The translations under genes were made by a program, and so were the position numbers. The notes beneath the pieces were generated by a model, which worked only from the letters and a program-made list of their open reading frames with translations, made no database searches and was not told the DNA's origin. Below, piece by piece: positions 39,413 to 49,471 of a DNA stretch of 64,000 bases; position 1 is the stretch's first letter, and the number at the start of each line of letters is the position of its first letter. The stretch comes from Bartonella krasnovii (lineage in GTDB: Bacteria > Pseudomonadota > Alphaproteobacteria > Rhizobiales > Rhizobiaceae), in the NCBI RefSeq assembly GCF_003606345.3, contig NZ_CP031844.2:1967001-2031000 (forward strand). The letters run 5' to 3'.

Positions 39413-40237
39413 GTGACAAAAGAAAAAAAGTTCTTTCATTTACACATGCTTTCTGATGCAACGGGGGAAACATTAATTTCTGTTGGAAGAGCTGTAGCAT
39501 CGCAGTATACAACGAGTCAGGCAACAGAGCATATCTATCCTATGATTCGTAATAAAATACAGTTACAAAAGGCTCTTGATGAAATACAACAAGAGCCTGG
39601 TATTGTTCTTTACACAATAATTGATGAAAAACTTAAACTTCTTCTTCAAAAAAGATGCGAAAAAATAAAAGTTCCTTATATTGATATATTACATCCTGTT
39701 TTAAATGCTTTTCAGTCTTACCTTGGGATGCCAACCCACTTACGTGCAAGTGCACAACATGATCTTAATGCAGATTATTTTCGCCGTATTGAGGCATTGG
39801 ATTTTACAATAGAGCATGATGACGGACAATCTTTCAGTAGCTTATCTGAAGCGGATGTAATTCTTGTAGGAATTTCAAGGACATCTAAAACGCCAACAAG
39901 TATCTACTTAGCAAATCGTGGAATAAAAACGGCCAATGTCCCTCTTATTCCTAATATTGATTTACCAGAATCCCTTTTAGAGGCAAAAAATTCTTTAATT
40001 ATTGGTTTAATTGCTTCAGCTGAAAGAATCTCACATATTCGCCAAAATCGTGATTTGGGACAAGGTTTTGCTCTTGATAGTTATACAAATCGTATTAACA
40101 TAGCTGAAGAATTAATCTATGCAAAACGCATTTGCGAACGTTTTAATTGGCCTATTATTGATGTCACAAGGCGCTCTATTGAAGAAACTGCAGCGGCAAT
40201 ATTTGAACTTTTGTCACGATTTCGTGAAGGAAAGTGA
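39413..40237 (+). CDS. ppsR: Pyruvate, phosphate dikinase regulatory protein (DUF299)
   Basis: A 274-residue bifunctional Ser/Thr kinase-pyrophosphorylase. It starts with GTG, preceded by AAGGAG about 11 nt upstream. The family signature HLHMLSDATGETLISVGRA is at the N-terminus, and the P-loop-like GISRTSKTPTSIYLANRG near residue 160 is diagnostic. It switches pyruvate phosphate dikinase (or PEP synthase) on and off by phosphorylation. The gene borders the candidate origin, the position this family also holds in other alphaproteobacteria, and leads the ppsR-maf-aroE-coaE-dnaQ unit. Confidence 0.94.
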   Translation: MTKEKKFFHLHMLSDATGETLISVGRAVASQYTTSQATEHIYPMIRNKIQLQKALDEIQQEPGIVLYTIIDEKLKLLLQKRCEKIKVPYIDILHPVLNAFQSYLGMPTHLRASAQHDLNADYFRRIEALDFTIEHDDGQSFSSLSEADVILVGISRTSKTPTSIYLANRGIKTANVPLIPNIDLPESLLEAKNSLIIGLIASAERISHIRQNRDLGQGFALDSYTNRINIAEELIYAKRICERFNWPIIDVTRRSIEETAAAIFELLSRFREGK

Positions 40238-40246
40238 AAGAATCCC

Positions 40247-40843
40247 ATGGTAATAAATAGGTTAATATTAGCATCTCTTAGTTTTTATCGTGCACAATTA
40301 TTTAAAAAAGCGGGTTTAAATTTTTTGATTGAAGGAGCTTCTTTTGATGAAAGAGAAGTAGAAAAAGAAGCAAAAGAAAAAACACCTAAAGAACTCAGCT
40401 GTTTTCTTGCGAGTGCAAAAGCAAAAAATGTTTCTGATCGTTTTCCTGGTGCTTTTGTTATTGGTTGCGATCAAGTGCTTGATTTGGAAGGTCAAGTTCT
40501 TCATAAAGTTATAAATAGTAAGGAAGCACATCAACGTTTATGTGAGTTATCAGGAAAAAAACATTCTCTTCATAGTGCAGTAGCTTTATTTCATAATGGC
40601 CGAGAAATTTGGGTAGAATCTTTTAGTGCACATATGTCAGTACGTCCTCTTTCATCAGAGTTTATTGAATGTTATTTAGCGCGCGTGGGAACAGATGTTT
40701 TAAATAGTGTGGGGGTCTATCAAATTGAAGGGGAAGGGATCCAACTATTTGAAAAAATTGATGGAGATTTTTTTACCATTGTTGGTTTACCTTTATTGCC
40801 CTTACTCATAAAATTGCGTCATTTAGGGGTTATTGATGGCTAA
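40247..40843 (+). CDS. maf: Maf-family nucleoside-triphosphate pyrophosphatase
   Basis: A 198-residue Maf/YhdE-type protein. The core [15 protein letters not shown] near residues 67-82, the SAVALFHNG strand, and [20 protein letters not shown] are typical. These enzymes hydrolyse non-canonical or excess nucleoside triphosphates and can affect septation. The N-terminal motif, usually S-x-R-R after LAS, reads [12 protein letters not shown] here, so one of the usual Arg is replaced. It overlaps aroE by 8 nt. Confidence 0.88.
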   Translation: MVINRLILASLSFYRAQLFKKAGLNFLIEGASFDEREVEKEAKEKTPKELSCFLASAKAKNVSDRFPGAFVIGCDQVLDLEGQVLHKVINSKEAHQRLCELSGKKHSLHSAVALFHNGREIWVESFSAHMSVRPLSSEFIECYLARVGTDVLNSVGVYQIEGEGIQLFEKIDGDFFTIVGLPLLPLLIKLRHLGVIDG

Positions 40844-41717
40844 TTTAACAAGAAAGCACAAAACAACAAAAGTTCCATGTGCTTTTGTTGTTGGTACTCC
40901 TATTAATCACTCAAAATCGCCAAAAATTCATAATTTTTGGCTTAAACAATATAATCTACAAGGCGAATATATTGCGCAAGAAGTAAGCTCTGAAGAATTT
41001 AAAGATTTTTTCACATCTATAAAAAAAAGGGGGTTTTGTGGGGGGAATATTACACTACCCCATAAACAGGAAGCTTTTCATTTAGCAAATTATAAAGATG
41101 ATGTAGCAACAATGATTGGTGCTGTTAATACGCTTTGGTATGAAGGAAATAAACTTTGTGCCACCAATAGTGATTCTTATGGTTTTAGTGCTAATCTTGA
41201 TGATTTTGCTCCTGATTGGGTGGGAGAAACAGCAATTATTTTTGGGGCAGGTGGTGCAGCACGTGCTATTCTGTACGCCTTAAAAAAACGTGGATTTGAA
41301 CGCATCTGCTTAGTTAATCGTACAAAGAGACGAGCAGAGGATTTAGCACAGCATTTCGGAAAACCTGTGGAAGTTCACGATTGGCAGAATATAGATAAAA
41401 TACTTTACCAAGCTGATTTAATTGTCAATACGACCTCTATAGGTATAACAACTTCATCTGAGGAAAAAGAAAGTTCTTTTTTTTGTGATTTTCATAAAGC
41501 AAAAACAACGGCATTAGTAACAGATATTGTTTACACACCATTGTTAACACCTTTTCTACAACAAGCAAAAGCACATGGTTTAAGGACTGTTGATGGGCTT
41601 GGCATGCTTTTACATCAGGCTGTTTTCGGGTTTGAACGGTGGTTTGGAATAAGACCACAGGTTACAAAAGCATTACGAGCAGAAATTTTACAGGATATGG
41701 GTGAAAAGACAGAATGA
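40836..41717 (+). CDS. aroE: Shikimate dehydrogenase
   Basis: I choose the ATG at 40836, giving 293 residues; a TTG one codon earlier is less likely. Substrate-binding [16 protein letters not shown] and NITLPHK (with the catalytic Lys) are clear. The NADP-binding [13 protein letters not shown] with [11 protein letters not shown] follows. It reduces 3-dehydroshikimate to shikimate, completing with aroK and aroB three chorismate-pathway steps in this window. It overlaps maf and is joined to coaE by a 4-nt overlap. Confidence 0.94.
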   Translation: MANLTRKHKTTKVPCAFVVGTPINHSKSPKIHNFWLKQYNLQGEYIAQEVSSEEFKDFFTSIKKRGFCGGNITLPHKQEAFHLANYKDDVATMIGAVNTLWYEGNKLCATNSDSYGFSANLDDFAPDWVGETAIIFGAGGAARAILYALKKRGFERICLVNRTKRRAEDLAQHFGKPVEVHDWQNIDKILYQADLIVNTTSIGITTSSEEKESSFFCDFHKAKTTALVTDIVYTPLLTPFLQQAKAHGLRTVDGLGMLLHQAVFGFERWFGIRPQVTKALRAEILQDMGEKTE

Positions 41718-42301
41718 AAGTCATAGGATTGACCGGATCAATTGCTATGGGAAAATCGACAGTTGCTGATTTTTTCAAACAAGCGGGTGTTCCTGTTTTT
41801 AGTGCTGATGAAGCAGTACATCAACTTTATAAGAGTGAACCGGTTGTATCACTTATAACACATATGTTTCCCAATGTTATTGAGGATGGGAAGATTAACC
41901 GACTAAAGCTTTCTAAAGTTTTGATTGGTGATAAGGAAAAATTACAAACATTAGAAAAAATAATACATCCTTTAGTGCAAAAAAAAGAAGAAGAATTTAT
42001 TGAGACAGCACGCCGACAGGAAAAAGAATTAGTTGTTCTTGAGATTCCACTTCTTTTTGAAACAAATGGTGAAAAACGTGTAGACAGTGTTGTTGTTGTC
42101 TCTGCGACACGAGCAATACAAAAAGCACGTGTAATGATTCGCCAAGATATGAATGAAGAAAAATTTTCTTTTATTGATGCCAGGCAAATGTCTGATGAAG
42201 AAAAACGTAAACGTGCTGATTTTATTATTGATACAGGAAAAGATTTAGAGAATACACGTAAACAAGTTTTGTACGTGATAAAAAATTTACTAAAGAATTG
42301 A
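41714..42301 (+). CDS. coaE: Dephospho-CoA kinase
   Basis: The 195-residue kinase performs the last step of coenzyme A synthesis. The P-loop GSIAMGKS is at residues 8-15, followed by DEAVHQLY and EIPLLFE, both typical CoaE motifs. The family usually has GSIGMGKS; the Ala is a mild change. Its ATG overlaps the aroE stop and dnaQ follows after 4 nt, the conserved rhizobial order near the origin. Confidence 0.93.
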   Translation: MKVIGLTGSIAMGKSTVADFFKQAGVPVFSADEAVHQLYKSEPVVSLITHMFPNVIEDGKINRLKLSKVLIGDKEKLQTLEKIIHPLVQKKEEEFIETARRQEKELVVLEIPLLFETNGEKRVDSVVVVSATRAIQKARVMIRQDMNEEKFSFIDARQMSDEEKRKRADFIIDTGKDLENTRKQVLYVIKNLLKN

Positions 42302-42305
42302 AGTC

Positions 42306-43013
42306 ATGCGTGAAGTTATTTTTGATACAGAAACAACAGGTTTAGATAAAGAAAAAGATCGCATAATCGAAATCGGTTGTGTTGAGATGGTTGATCGTTA
42401 TCTTACAGAACGCCGATTCCACGTTTATTTAAATCCACAAGGTGTTATTATTCCTGATGAAGTTGTAGCAATTCATGGATTGACCAATGAACGCCTAAAA
42501 AATGAAAAAAGCTTTAGCGATATTGCTGATGAATTTTTGGAGTTTATCAATGGTGCAACAATGATTGCCCATAATGCAAGTTTTGATATAGGTTTTATTA
42601 ATGCAGAATTAAAACGCGTCAATAAGCCGCTTATCAGTGTTGATAATATTCTTGATACATTGGCTATGGCGCGGCGTAAATTTCCTATGGGTCCTAATTC
42701 TCTTGATATTTTATGTAAACGTTTTGGAATTGATAATAGTCATCGTGTTCTTCATGGCGCTTTGCTTGATGCGGAGATTTTAGCCGATGTTTATATTGAA
42801 CTGATTGGTGGAAAGCAGGGTGTATTGGGTTTTGAGAACAAAAGAAATGTTAATGAACATATCAAAAATGATAAAGATACGCCTTATACAGTTAAATCTC
42901 GTCTACAAGCTTTACCTTCAAGATTGAGTGCACAGGAAATAAAATTGCATGCTGATTTTATCAATAAAATGGGTGAAAAAGCTCTGTGGAATAATTTCAA
43001 AATTCATGAATAA
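42306..43013 (+). CDS. dnaQ: DNA polymerase III epsilon subunit (proofreading exonuclease)
   Basis: A 235-residue DEDDh 3'-5' exonuclease. Exo I is FDTETTGLD with Asp7 and Glu9, Exo II is AHNASFDIGFI, and Exo III has HRVLHGALLDAEILA with His and Asp. The C-terminal tail should bind the polymerase alpha subunit. It supplies proofreading for the replicative polymerase. It ends the ppsR-dnaQ unit and is followed by a 329-nt spacer that contains a hairpin and a very short ORF. Confidence 0.95.
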   Translation: MREVIFDTETTGLDKEKDRIIEIGCVEMVDRYLTERRFHVYLNPQGVIIPDEVVAIHGLTNERLKNEKSFSDIADEFLEFINGATMIAHNASFDIGFINAELKRVNKPLISVDNILDTLAMARRKFPMGPNSLDILCKRFGIDNSHRVLHGALLDAEILADVYIELIGGKQGVLGFENKRNVNEHIKNDKDTPYTVKSRLQALPSRLSAQEIKLHADFINKMGEKALWNNFKIHE

Positions 43014-43081
43014 TATCCCTACCTTTTTTCTAAAAAGGTTATTTAAGATTAAAAACATAAAACACGGATATCAAAAAAAAC

Positions 43082-43114
43082 GGTCGTTGTGGGGAGGGGA
43101 ACACCACAACGACC
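43082..43114 (+). ncRNA. Strong hairpin in the dnaQ-polA spacer
   Basis: GGTCGTTGTGG (43082-43092) pairs perfectly with CCACAACGACC (43104-43114) across an 11-nt purine-rich loop (GGAGGGGAACA). It is far more GC-rich than its surroundings. No U-run follows, so a simple rho-independent terminator is unlikely. It lies 42 nt upstream of a 17-codon ORF with a strong ribosome binding site, which suggests a structured leader or small RNA. Confidence 0.6.
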
Positions 43115-43155
43115 TTGTCGCTACATCGTACCCCAGCTATCATAGGAGGAGCAAA

Positions 43156-43209
43156 ATGAAAGCTATTAATCCTGTAACAGCAAAGAAAAGCTCTAGGTAC
43201 GTAATATAA
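43156..43209 (+). CDS. 17-codon ORF with a very strong ribosome binding site
   Basis: AGGAGGAG sits at ideal distance before an ATG. The frame reads MKAINPVTAKKSSRYVI and stops at TAA. The peptide is basic and has no repeated amino acid of an attenuator type. With the hairpin before it and polA 133 nt after it, it could be a leader peptide or a small protein expressed on its own. I know no family, and expression is unproven. Confidence 0.4.
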   Translation: MKAINPVTAKKSSRYVI

Positions 43210-43342
43210 AATGTAACGACTTCATGTCTTATGAAAAGAAAAAATGGCTTTTTAGAGGCAAAATGAAAAAAATAAAATAAAAGTGAAAAAAATATATAAG
43301 GGGAATGTATTTTTTTAGCTGAAATGGAGAAATAAAATTGTC

Positions 43343-46249
43343 ATGAAAGCAACAGATCATCTTTTGTTGGTTGATGGGTCAGGCTATGTTTTTCGTGCTT
43401 ACTATGCTTTACCGCCTTTAAAACGTAAAAAGGACGGACTTCCTATAGGAGCAGTAGCTGGTTTTTGTAATATGTTATGGAAATTACTCTGTGATGCTCG
43501 TAACACAAAGACAGGTATTATTCCAACACATTTTGCTGTTATTTTTGATTATTCATCTGATACTTTTCGAAAACAAATCTACCCTCAGTATAAAGCGAAT
43601 CGCTCTGAACCTCCCGAAGATTTAATTCCTCAATTCGCGTTAATACGCCAAGCAACAAAAGCTTTTAATTTGCCTTGTATTGAAAAGGAAGGTTTTGAAG
43701 CGGATGATTTAATAGCGACCTATGCAACATTAGCAACAAAGGTTGGTGCAAAAACAACGATTATTTCTTCTGATAAGGATCTTATGCAACTCGTCAATAA
43801 GCATGTATCCTTGTATGATGGAATGAAAGACAAGCATATAGGTGTCTCAGAAGTTATAGAAAAATGGGGTGTTTTTCCTGAAAAGATGATCGATTTACAA
43901 GCATTAATTGGAGATGCAACAGATAATGTACCAGGTATTCCAGGCATTGGTCCCAAAATTGCTGCCCAATTATTGAATCAATTTGATTCTCTTGATCTTT
44001 TGTTACAACGTGTGACTGAAGTTAAACAAACAAAAAGACGTGAAAACATACAAGCTTATAGTGAACAGGTTAAGATTTCTCGTGAACTTGTTAGACTTAA
44101 AACAGATGTTCCTATAGACAGTGATTTAGATGATTTTATTTTAGAACCCCAAGATGGACCACGCTTAATTTCTTTTTTGAAAGCGATGGAATTTTCAACA
44201 CTCACGCGTCGCGTGGCAGAAGCAACGTCATGTGATGCAACAGCTATTGATGCCCTTGATATAGCTGTTGACTGGGAAAAATCTAAAAAGGAGCACGATT
44301 CTAATGTAAAGGAAGAAGATAGCACACTTCCCCATAATTTTTCAGAGAATTCTCCACAACAGCTAGCAGAAAAACGAAAAGATCAAGCACTAACTCAAAA
44401 AATTACAAGAGATGCTTATACAACGATTCTCGATGAAGGCGTTTTGCAAGAGTGGTTATGGCAAGCAGAAGAGCAAGGCTTTTTTGCATTTGATACTGAA
44501 ACAACATCCCTTGATCCCATGCAAGCAAAGCTTGTTGGCTTTTCATTAGCATTACAACCGGAAAAAGCGGCTTATATACCTCTTGAACATGTTGAAGGGG
44601 AAGATGATCTTTTGGGAGGGGCACGCATTGCAGAACAGATTAAAACCGAGAAGGCTTTAGCACTTTTAAAGCCAATATTGGAAGATTCTGCGGTGTTAAA
44701 AATAGGTCAGAATATAAAATATGATTGGTTGGTGATGAAACAATATGGCATCGTGATGCGTTGTTTTGATGACACTATGTTGTTTTCCTATGCTTTAGAT
44801 GCTGGAACATTAACACATAATATGGATGATTTATCTAAGCGTTGGCTTGGACATACACCAATTGCCTATAAGGATTTAACACATAACGGAAAAAAGATCA
44901 CTTCTTTTGCACAAGTAGATTTGAAACAAGCGACGCTTTACGCGGCTGAAGATGCTGATGTAACACTCCGTTTGTGGCAAGTTTTAAAACCACAACTTGT
45001 CTCTCAAGGAATGACTAAAATCTATGAACGTCTTGATAAACCACTCATAGATGTTCTTGCAAGAATGGAAGAACGTGGAATTCTTATTGATAAGAAGATT
45101 TTATTGCGTCTTTCAGGAGAATTAGCGCAGGCTGCTGCTCTTTTAGAAGAGGAAATTTATCAACTCGCGGATGAGAAATTCAATCTTGCTTCACCAAAGC
45201 AATTAGGTGATATTCTTTTTGGTAAAATGGGATTGCCTGGAGGCGCTAAAACCAAGGGGGGGCAGTGGTCAACTTCTGCACAGACCTTAGAAGAATTGGC
45301 AGCTGAAGGTCATATTTTGCCACGTAAAATTATTGATTGGCGCCAGCTTACAAAACTAAAGTCGACTTATACAGATGCTTTACCCTCTTATATTTTACCA
45401 AAAACAGGACGTGTTCATACGAATTATTCTTTGGCAACAACATCAACGGGACGGTTATCATCATCAGAACCAAATTTGCAAAATATTCCGGTACGGACCG
45501 TGGAGGGACGTAAAATCCGCACAGCTTTTATTGCTCCCAAAGGACATGTGTTGCTTTCGGCAGATTATAGTCAGATTGAATTGCGTATTCTTGCCCATAT
45601 TGCGGATATAAAAGCATTAAAAGAAGCTTTTGCTAAAGGACATGATATTCACGCTATAACGGCGTCAGAAATGTTTGGCGTTGCGATAGAGGGAATGCCT
45701 TCAGATACACGACGGCGTGCAAAAGCGATTAATTTTGGTATTATTTATGGTATTTCAGCTTTTGGATTAGCCAATCAATTAGGAATTTCACGTCAAGAAG
45801 CAGGTCGTTATATTCAACTTTATTTTGAAAGATTTCCAGGAATTAAAGATTATATGGAAAAGACTAAAAGTTTTGCGCGTGAGAATGGTTATGTAGAAAC
45901 AATTTTTGGACGTCGTATCCATTATCCAGAAATAAAAGCAAAGAATGTAAAAATTCGTTCTCTTAATGAGAGAGCGGCTATCAATGCTCCTATTCAAGGT
46001 TCTGCGGCCGATATTATTCGCCGGGCTATGATACAGATGGAAGATGCTTTAAAAGAAAAAAATCTATCAGCAAAAATGTTGCTGCAAGTGCATGATGAAC
46101 TGATTTTTGAAGTACCAGAAGAGGAGAGTAAAAAAACCATGGATGTTGTTAAAAATGTTATGGAAAATGCTACAATGCCTGTTCTCTCTTTGTCTGTACC
46201 CCTTGAAGTGAAAGTCATGACGGCTCAAAATTGGGATGAGGCACATTAA
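43343..46249 (+). CDS. polA: DNA polymerase I
   Basis: The 968-residue protein has all three domains. The N-terminal 5' nuclease (1-300) contains YKANRSEPPEDL and GDATDNVPGIPGIGPK. The 3'-5' exonuclease is intact, with Asp384 and Glu386 in AFDTETTSLD. The polymerase domain has catalytic Asp741 in SADYSQIELR and Asp918 in VHDELIFE, plus RRRAKAINFGIIYG. It fills gaps and removes RNA primers. It converges on an EEP-family gene, with 6 nt between stops. Confidence 0.97.
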   Translation: MKATDHLLLVDGSGYVFRAYYALPPLKRKKDGLPIGAVAGFCNMLWKLLCDARNTKTGIIPTHFAVIFDYSSDTFRKQIYPQYKANRSEPPEDLIPQFALIRQATKAFNLPCIEKEGFEADDLIATYATLATKVGAKTTIISSDKDLMQLVNKHVSLYDGMKDKHIGVSEVIEKWGVFPEKMIDLQALIGDATDNVPGIPGIGPKIAAQLLNQFDSLDLLLQRVTEVKQTKRRENIQAYSEQVKISRELVRLKTDVPIDSDLDDFILEPQDGPRLISFLKAMEFSTLTRRVAEATSCDATAIDALDIAVDWEKSKKEHDSNVKEEDSTLPHNFSENSPQQLAEKRKDQALTQKITRDAYTTILDEGVLQEWLWQAEEQGFFAFDTETTSLDPMQAKLVGFSLALQPEKAAYIPLEHVEGEDDLLGGARIAEQIKTEKALALLKPILEDSAVLKIGQNIKYDWLVMKQYGIVMRCFDDTMLFSYALDAGTLTHNMDDLSKRWLGHTPIAYKDLTHNGKKITSFAQVDLKQATLYAAEDADVTLRLWQVLKPQLVSQGMTKIYERLDKPLIDVLARMEERGILIDKKILLRLSGELAQAAALLEEEIYQLADEKFNLASPKQLGDILFGKMGLPGGAKTKGGQWSTSAQTLEELAAEGHILPRKIIDWRQLTKLKSTYTDALPSYILPKTGRVHTNYSLATTSTGRLSSSEPNLQNIPVRTVEGRKIRTAFIAPKGHVLLSADYSQIELRILAHIADIKALKEAFAKGHDIHAITASEMFGVAIEGMPSDTRRRAKAINFGIIYGISAFGLANQLGISRQEAGRYIQLYFERFPGIKDYMEKTKSFARENGYVETIFGRRIHYPEIKAKNVKIRSLNERAAINAPIQGSAADIIRRAMIQMEDALKEKNLSAKMLLQVHDELIFEVPEEESKKTMDVVKNVMENATMPVLSLSVPLEVKVMTAQNWDEAH

Positions 46250-46255
46250 CTTTTT

Positions 46256-47119
46256 TCATTTATTTTTAAGGATATTTATTGCATTAGCAAGATTAAGATA
46301 AGCTTTGATTGGCAAATGATCTGAGGCAATGCGCGCAAGTGGTGAATGGTGATTTTCAAGATTTGTTACCAATTGGTGAGGAAAGGCAAAAATTCTATCA
46401 AGAGCAAGAAAAGGAAAGCGAGAGGGAAAGCTTGGTACAACTTTAAATGTGCTATCAAAATAGGGATAAAAATGGTTTAAAGATGAGCCTTTTCCCATCC
46501 GCCATTCGTTAAAATCTCCAATAAGGAGTGTAGGCATAAGGGAGCGTTTTTGCAAAATTGCAAGGAGCATTTTTGTTTGTTGTTTACGAGAATAACGTAA
46601 TAAGCCAAAATGAGCTGCGATAATACGAATAGGTCCTGCTGCCATTTCCAGCTCGACAATGATAGCTCCACGTGGTTCAATACCAGGAAGAGAGACTTGT
46701 AAAGTATCACGTACATATCCCTTTCGCAAAAAGAGAGCGTTCCCATGCCAACCGTGACCATGGGGTGACATAGTATTGAGAGGTACAGGGATCAAACTGG
46801 TTTCAGCTTTTAACAGCTGAAGATCAATCAAACCAATACGTTCTCCAAAACGTTTATCTGCTTCTTGAAGAGCAAGGATATCAACTTGTAATTCAGTAAT
46901 AACACGGACAATTCGTGTAGGATTAAAAATTTTATCAACACCTACACATTTATGCACATTATAAGAGGCAATGGTTAGATCATAATGATTATTGGGGTTG
47001 AGGATATTTGATGGATGGTGAGAGCGGCTATGGATTGCTTTTAAAAGGCTATTATGGAGCTTTTGTTGAATAAAATCGCTAAACCAAGGGAGTTTTTGCT
47101 TGTAAAGTACTTTTGCCAT
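46256..47119 (-). CDS. Endonuclease/exonuclease/phosphatase family protein
   Basis: A 287-residue protein with the EEP fold motifs in order: TIASYNVHKCVGVD, the metal-binding Glu in ILALQEADKRF, AAHFGLL, GDFNEW and the final SDHLPIKAYL. The family includes DNA repair nucleases and phospholipid or inositol phosphatases; nothing here fixes the substrate. No signal peptide is visible. It is a single gene between polA, which converges on it, and a shared bidirectional terminator with the BI-1 gene. Confidence 0.85.
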   Translation of the reverse strand: MAKVLYKQKLPWFSDFIQQKLHNSLLKAIHSRSHHPSNILNPNNHYDLTIASYNVHKCVGVDKIFNPTRIVRVITELQVDILALQEADKRFGERIGLIDLQLLKAETSLIPVPLNTMSPHGHGWHGNALFLRKGYVRDTLQVSLPGIEPRGAIIVELEMAAGPIRIIAAHFGLLRYSRKQQTKMLLAILQKRSLMPTLLIGDFNEWRMGKGSSLNHFYPYFDSTFKVVPSFPSRFPFLALDRIFAFPHQLVTNLENHHSPLARIASDHLPIKAYLNLANAINILKNK

Positions 47120-47174
47120 TTTACGAAAAGAATAATCCCTAAAAGGTAAAGGATAAAAACTTACACTAAAAACA

Positions 47175-47209
47175 AAAGAACCTTGTTTCTAAATGAAACA
47201 AGGTTCTTT
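47175..47209. terminator. Terminator downstream of the BI-1 gene
   Basis: A perfect 15-bp stem AAAGAACCTTGTTTC/GAAACAAGGTTCTTT with a 5-base loop lies 22 bases beyond the BI-1 stop. Read on the minus strand, it is followed by TTGTTTTTAG, a good U-rich end. Confidence 0.88.
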
Positions 47210-47231
47210 CATTAAGCGATGATTTCTGCAA

Positions 47232-48005
47232 TCAATCACGGTTTGAACCGAGAAATTGTAACAAGAAAACAAACATATTGATGAAATCAAGATAAAGACT
47301 CAACGCGCCCATAATAACTTTACGACCTCTGGTGTCGCCTTGATCTCCTTCATAATACATCAATTTAATGTTTTGTGTGTCGTAAGCTGTTAAACCAGCA
47401 AAGATAAAAACACCAATAACGGAGATAGCAAATTGCAAAGCGCTTGATCCAAGAAAAATATTCACAACCATGGAAAGCATCAAACCGATCAAACCTATGA
47501 AAAAGAATGAACCCATCGCTGTAAGATCACGCTTTGTTGTGTATCCATAAAGTGAAAGAGCTCCAAAAGTTGCAGCGGAAATGACGAAGGTTTGTACAAT
47601 GCTTTCCGTCGTATAACGTAAAACGATTGAAGATAATGAAAGCCCAACCAGAGCAGCATAACCAAAAAAGAGGCTACGAGCAGCATTTGTACTCAGTGTA
47701 TTAATTTTAAAACTAAGGAATAAAACTGCAATAAGGGGTGCAAACATCACAATATAAGAGAATGGCGATGTATAAAATGTTACTCCAAATGATGTTAAAT
47801 AAACACTGCTATTGATCTGAGCGGCTGCTTGGCTCATATCTGTTGTCGTTGCTAATGATACAATTGCATAGGCAGCAGCAGCTGTAATAAGCAAACCAAT
47901 GGCCATTGTATTATAAACACCCAACATATAGTCACGCAATCCCTGATCAATCGATGCATCAGCATGAGAAGCAGGCGCTGAACGTAAATTTTTAAAATTA
48001 GCCAT
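47232..48005 (-). CDS. Bax inhibitor-1/YccA family membrane protein
   Basis: I place the start at the ATG at 48005, which has AAAGGA nine bases before it, giving 257 residues; a longer frame would add 40 unlikely residues. Seven transmembrane helices are apparent. The BI-1 core GVFIFAGLTAYDTQNIK with the conserved Asp and the C-terminal LSLYLDFINMFVFLLQFLG are diagnostic. Family members act as pH-sensitive ion leak channels or interact with membrane proteases such as FtsH. It is a single gene followed by a strong terminator. Confidence 0.92.
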   Translation of the reverse strand: MANFKNLRSAPASHADASIDQGLRDYMLGVYNTMAIGLLITAAAAYAIVSLATTTDMSQAAAQINSSVYLTSFGVTFYTSPFSYIVMFAPLIAVLFLSFKINTLSTNAARSLFFGYAALVGLSLSSIVLRYTTESIVQTFVISAATFGALSLYGYTTKRDLTAMGSFFFIGLIGLMLSMVVNIFLGSSALQFAISVIGVFIFAGLTAYDTQNIKLMYYEGDQGDTRGRKVIMGALSLYLDFINMFVFLLQFLGSNRD

Positions 48006-49471
48006 AATATAAAATCCTTTAGCATATGTCCCGTCAGGTATTGGGTTTTTAAATGTCTCTCTCTTTGAAGAGACAAGCTCTGTATAAGCCTTAATTTGGC
48101 GAATACAAAAAACCTTCAGAATCACTGGCGGAATTCCAGCATATCTCCTCTTATTATGGAGATTTATTTAAAAATTACAAGAGATTTATCAAAGCAATGA
48201 ACCTTACAAATTGGTAAGGAAAAAATTCATTTCCATGAAAAATACTTCTGTCTTCATCGTATTTTACAAAAGAAAAAGATGAAATTAAGAAGTTTTTTAT
48301 TATTCACAGGAATCCTATAATTTCCACTTATAAAATATCTATCTTTAAGGTGATAAGAAAAGTGACACGTAACATCACGCTATTTTTCAATTTTCAAGAT
48401 TGCATCTGCTCTACCCAGCCAGAAAATCTAATTGGGTTGAGTTTTTATATAACCTATTAATATATAAAGATATATTAATTCTAAATACCCTTAAAAAATA
48501 TCGTAAGGTTTTCTGATGACAAATCTGTTTATATTAAAGCAATCAAGATCATTTTCCTGTACGATACGATTAGGATTGGTATGCGGATAAAAAGCTCTAA
48601 AAAGGAGTAAAAATATCGCTCATAAATTCTCTAAAATGCAAGGAGCTATAAGACAACACTGAGAGCTGTAAAATAATACGATGATGCTAAATTGTTTTTT
48701 CATAGCCATAAAAATGGTGCGCACAGTGGTTTTTACATTATGAAACAAAAAAACATATGACTGTAGGTCTATCACTTTGATTTGTTAGATTTTTTTGCAT
48801 TAAAAATAAAAAGATTTGAAACAATGAAAAAAAACAATTTAAAGCAGCTTAAATTCAATATAAAGTTATAATTTATAATCAATATATTAACTTCATAGTT
48901 TATTAAGAAAAGAAGAAGAGCATAGAAATTAAAATCAAAAAAAACGGATAACAAGTATTTTTTTACTCAATTGTAATCATTTAATAAACACTTTTAATAT
49001 TTCAAATTCTATTTATCGATGGTGATAAGGGTGTAGCATCATATACATCTCAGCTTGACTTAACAAAGGTGCAAACTGCTACCTACCATTGTATTCTTTT
49101 TTGTCTCTGATGTTGCGGCAAACTTTGTATATGAAAGTTTTCGTAAGGGGTATTTTTATTTATCCGCTCATCATACCTTTTATGAGAAAAAGAGTATCAT
49201 TGGATACTCAATTTATTTACTTATTTTAGAGATATTTTCAATGCTTTCCAAGCTCATTTTACGACGGTGTCAGTAGAAATAGTATAGTGTAAAAGCCATC
49301 TGAAGCCAGTTCTTTTGTATTGAGCAAAGATGGACATGTAAAGTTGAAGAAAAAATAAAACTCTCATAAAGAAAAAATATGTAAAATAATCAGTCGAAAG
49401 AATTATCTAAGAGAGTTTTTAATCAGGCTTATGATGGTTAAAAATCTCTGTTTTTTAAGGCGATGAGAACA
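48006..49471. other. 1.47-kb AT-rich spacer with a degenerate repeat
   Basis: This spacer lies between the BI-1 start and the lspA stop. It contains copy B of the dispersed repeat (48502-48557) with weaker similarity downstream. A possible long-loop hairpin AAAACTCTC/GAGAGTTTT is at 49357-49419 and could end the lspA transcript. Other open frames are short, AT-driven and without ribosome binding sites. No RNA gene was recognised. Confidence 0.55.
48502..48557 (+). repeat. Dispersed degenerate repeat, copy B
   Basis: It aligns without gaps to copy A at 14547, differing at about a quarter of positions. Downstream, GATAAAAAGCTC and CTCATAAATTCTC correspond loosely to GAATAAAAGGATC and CTTATAAATGCTT near copy A. 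Confidence 0.55.

Noticed and set aside
48772..48954. 60-codon minus-strand frame
   Set aside because: Composition is just AT-rich (Phe, Leu, Asn, Ile), with no ribosome binding site or homology signal.
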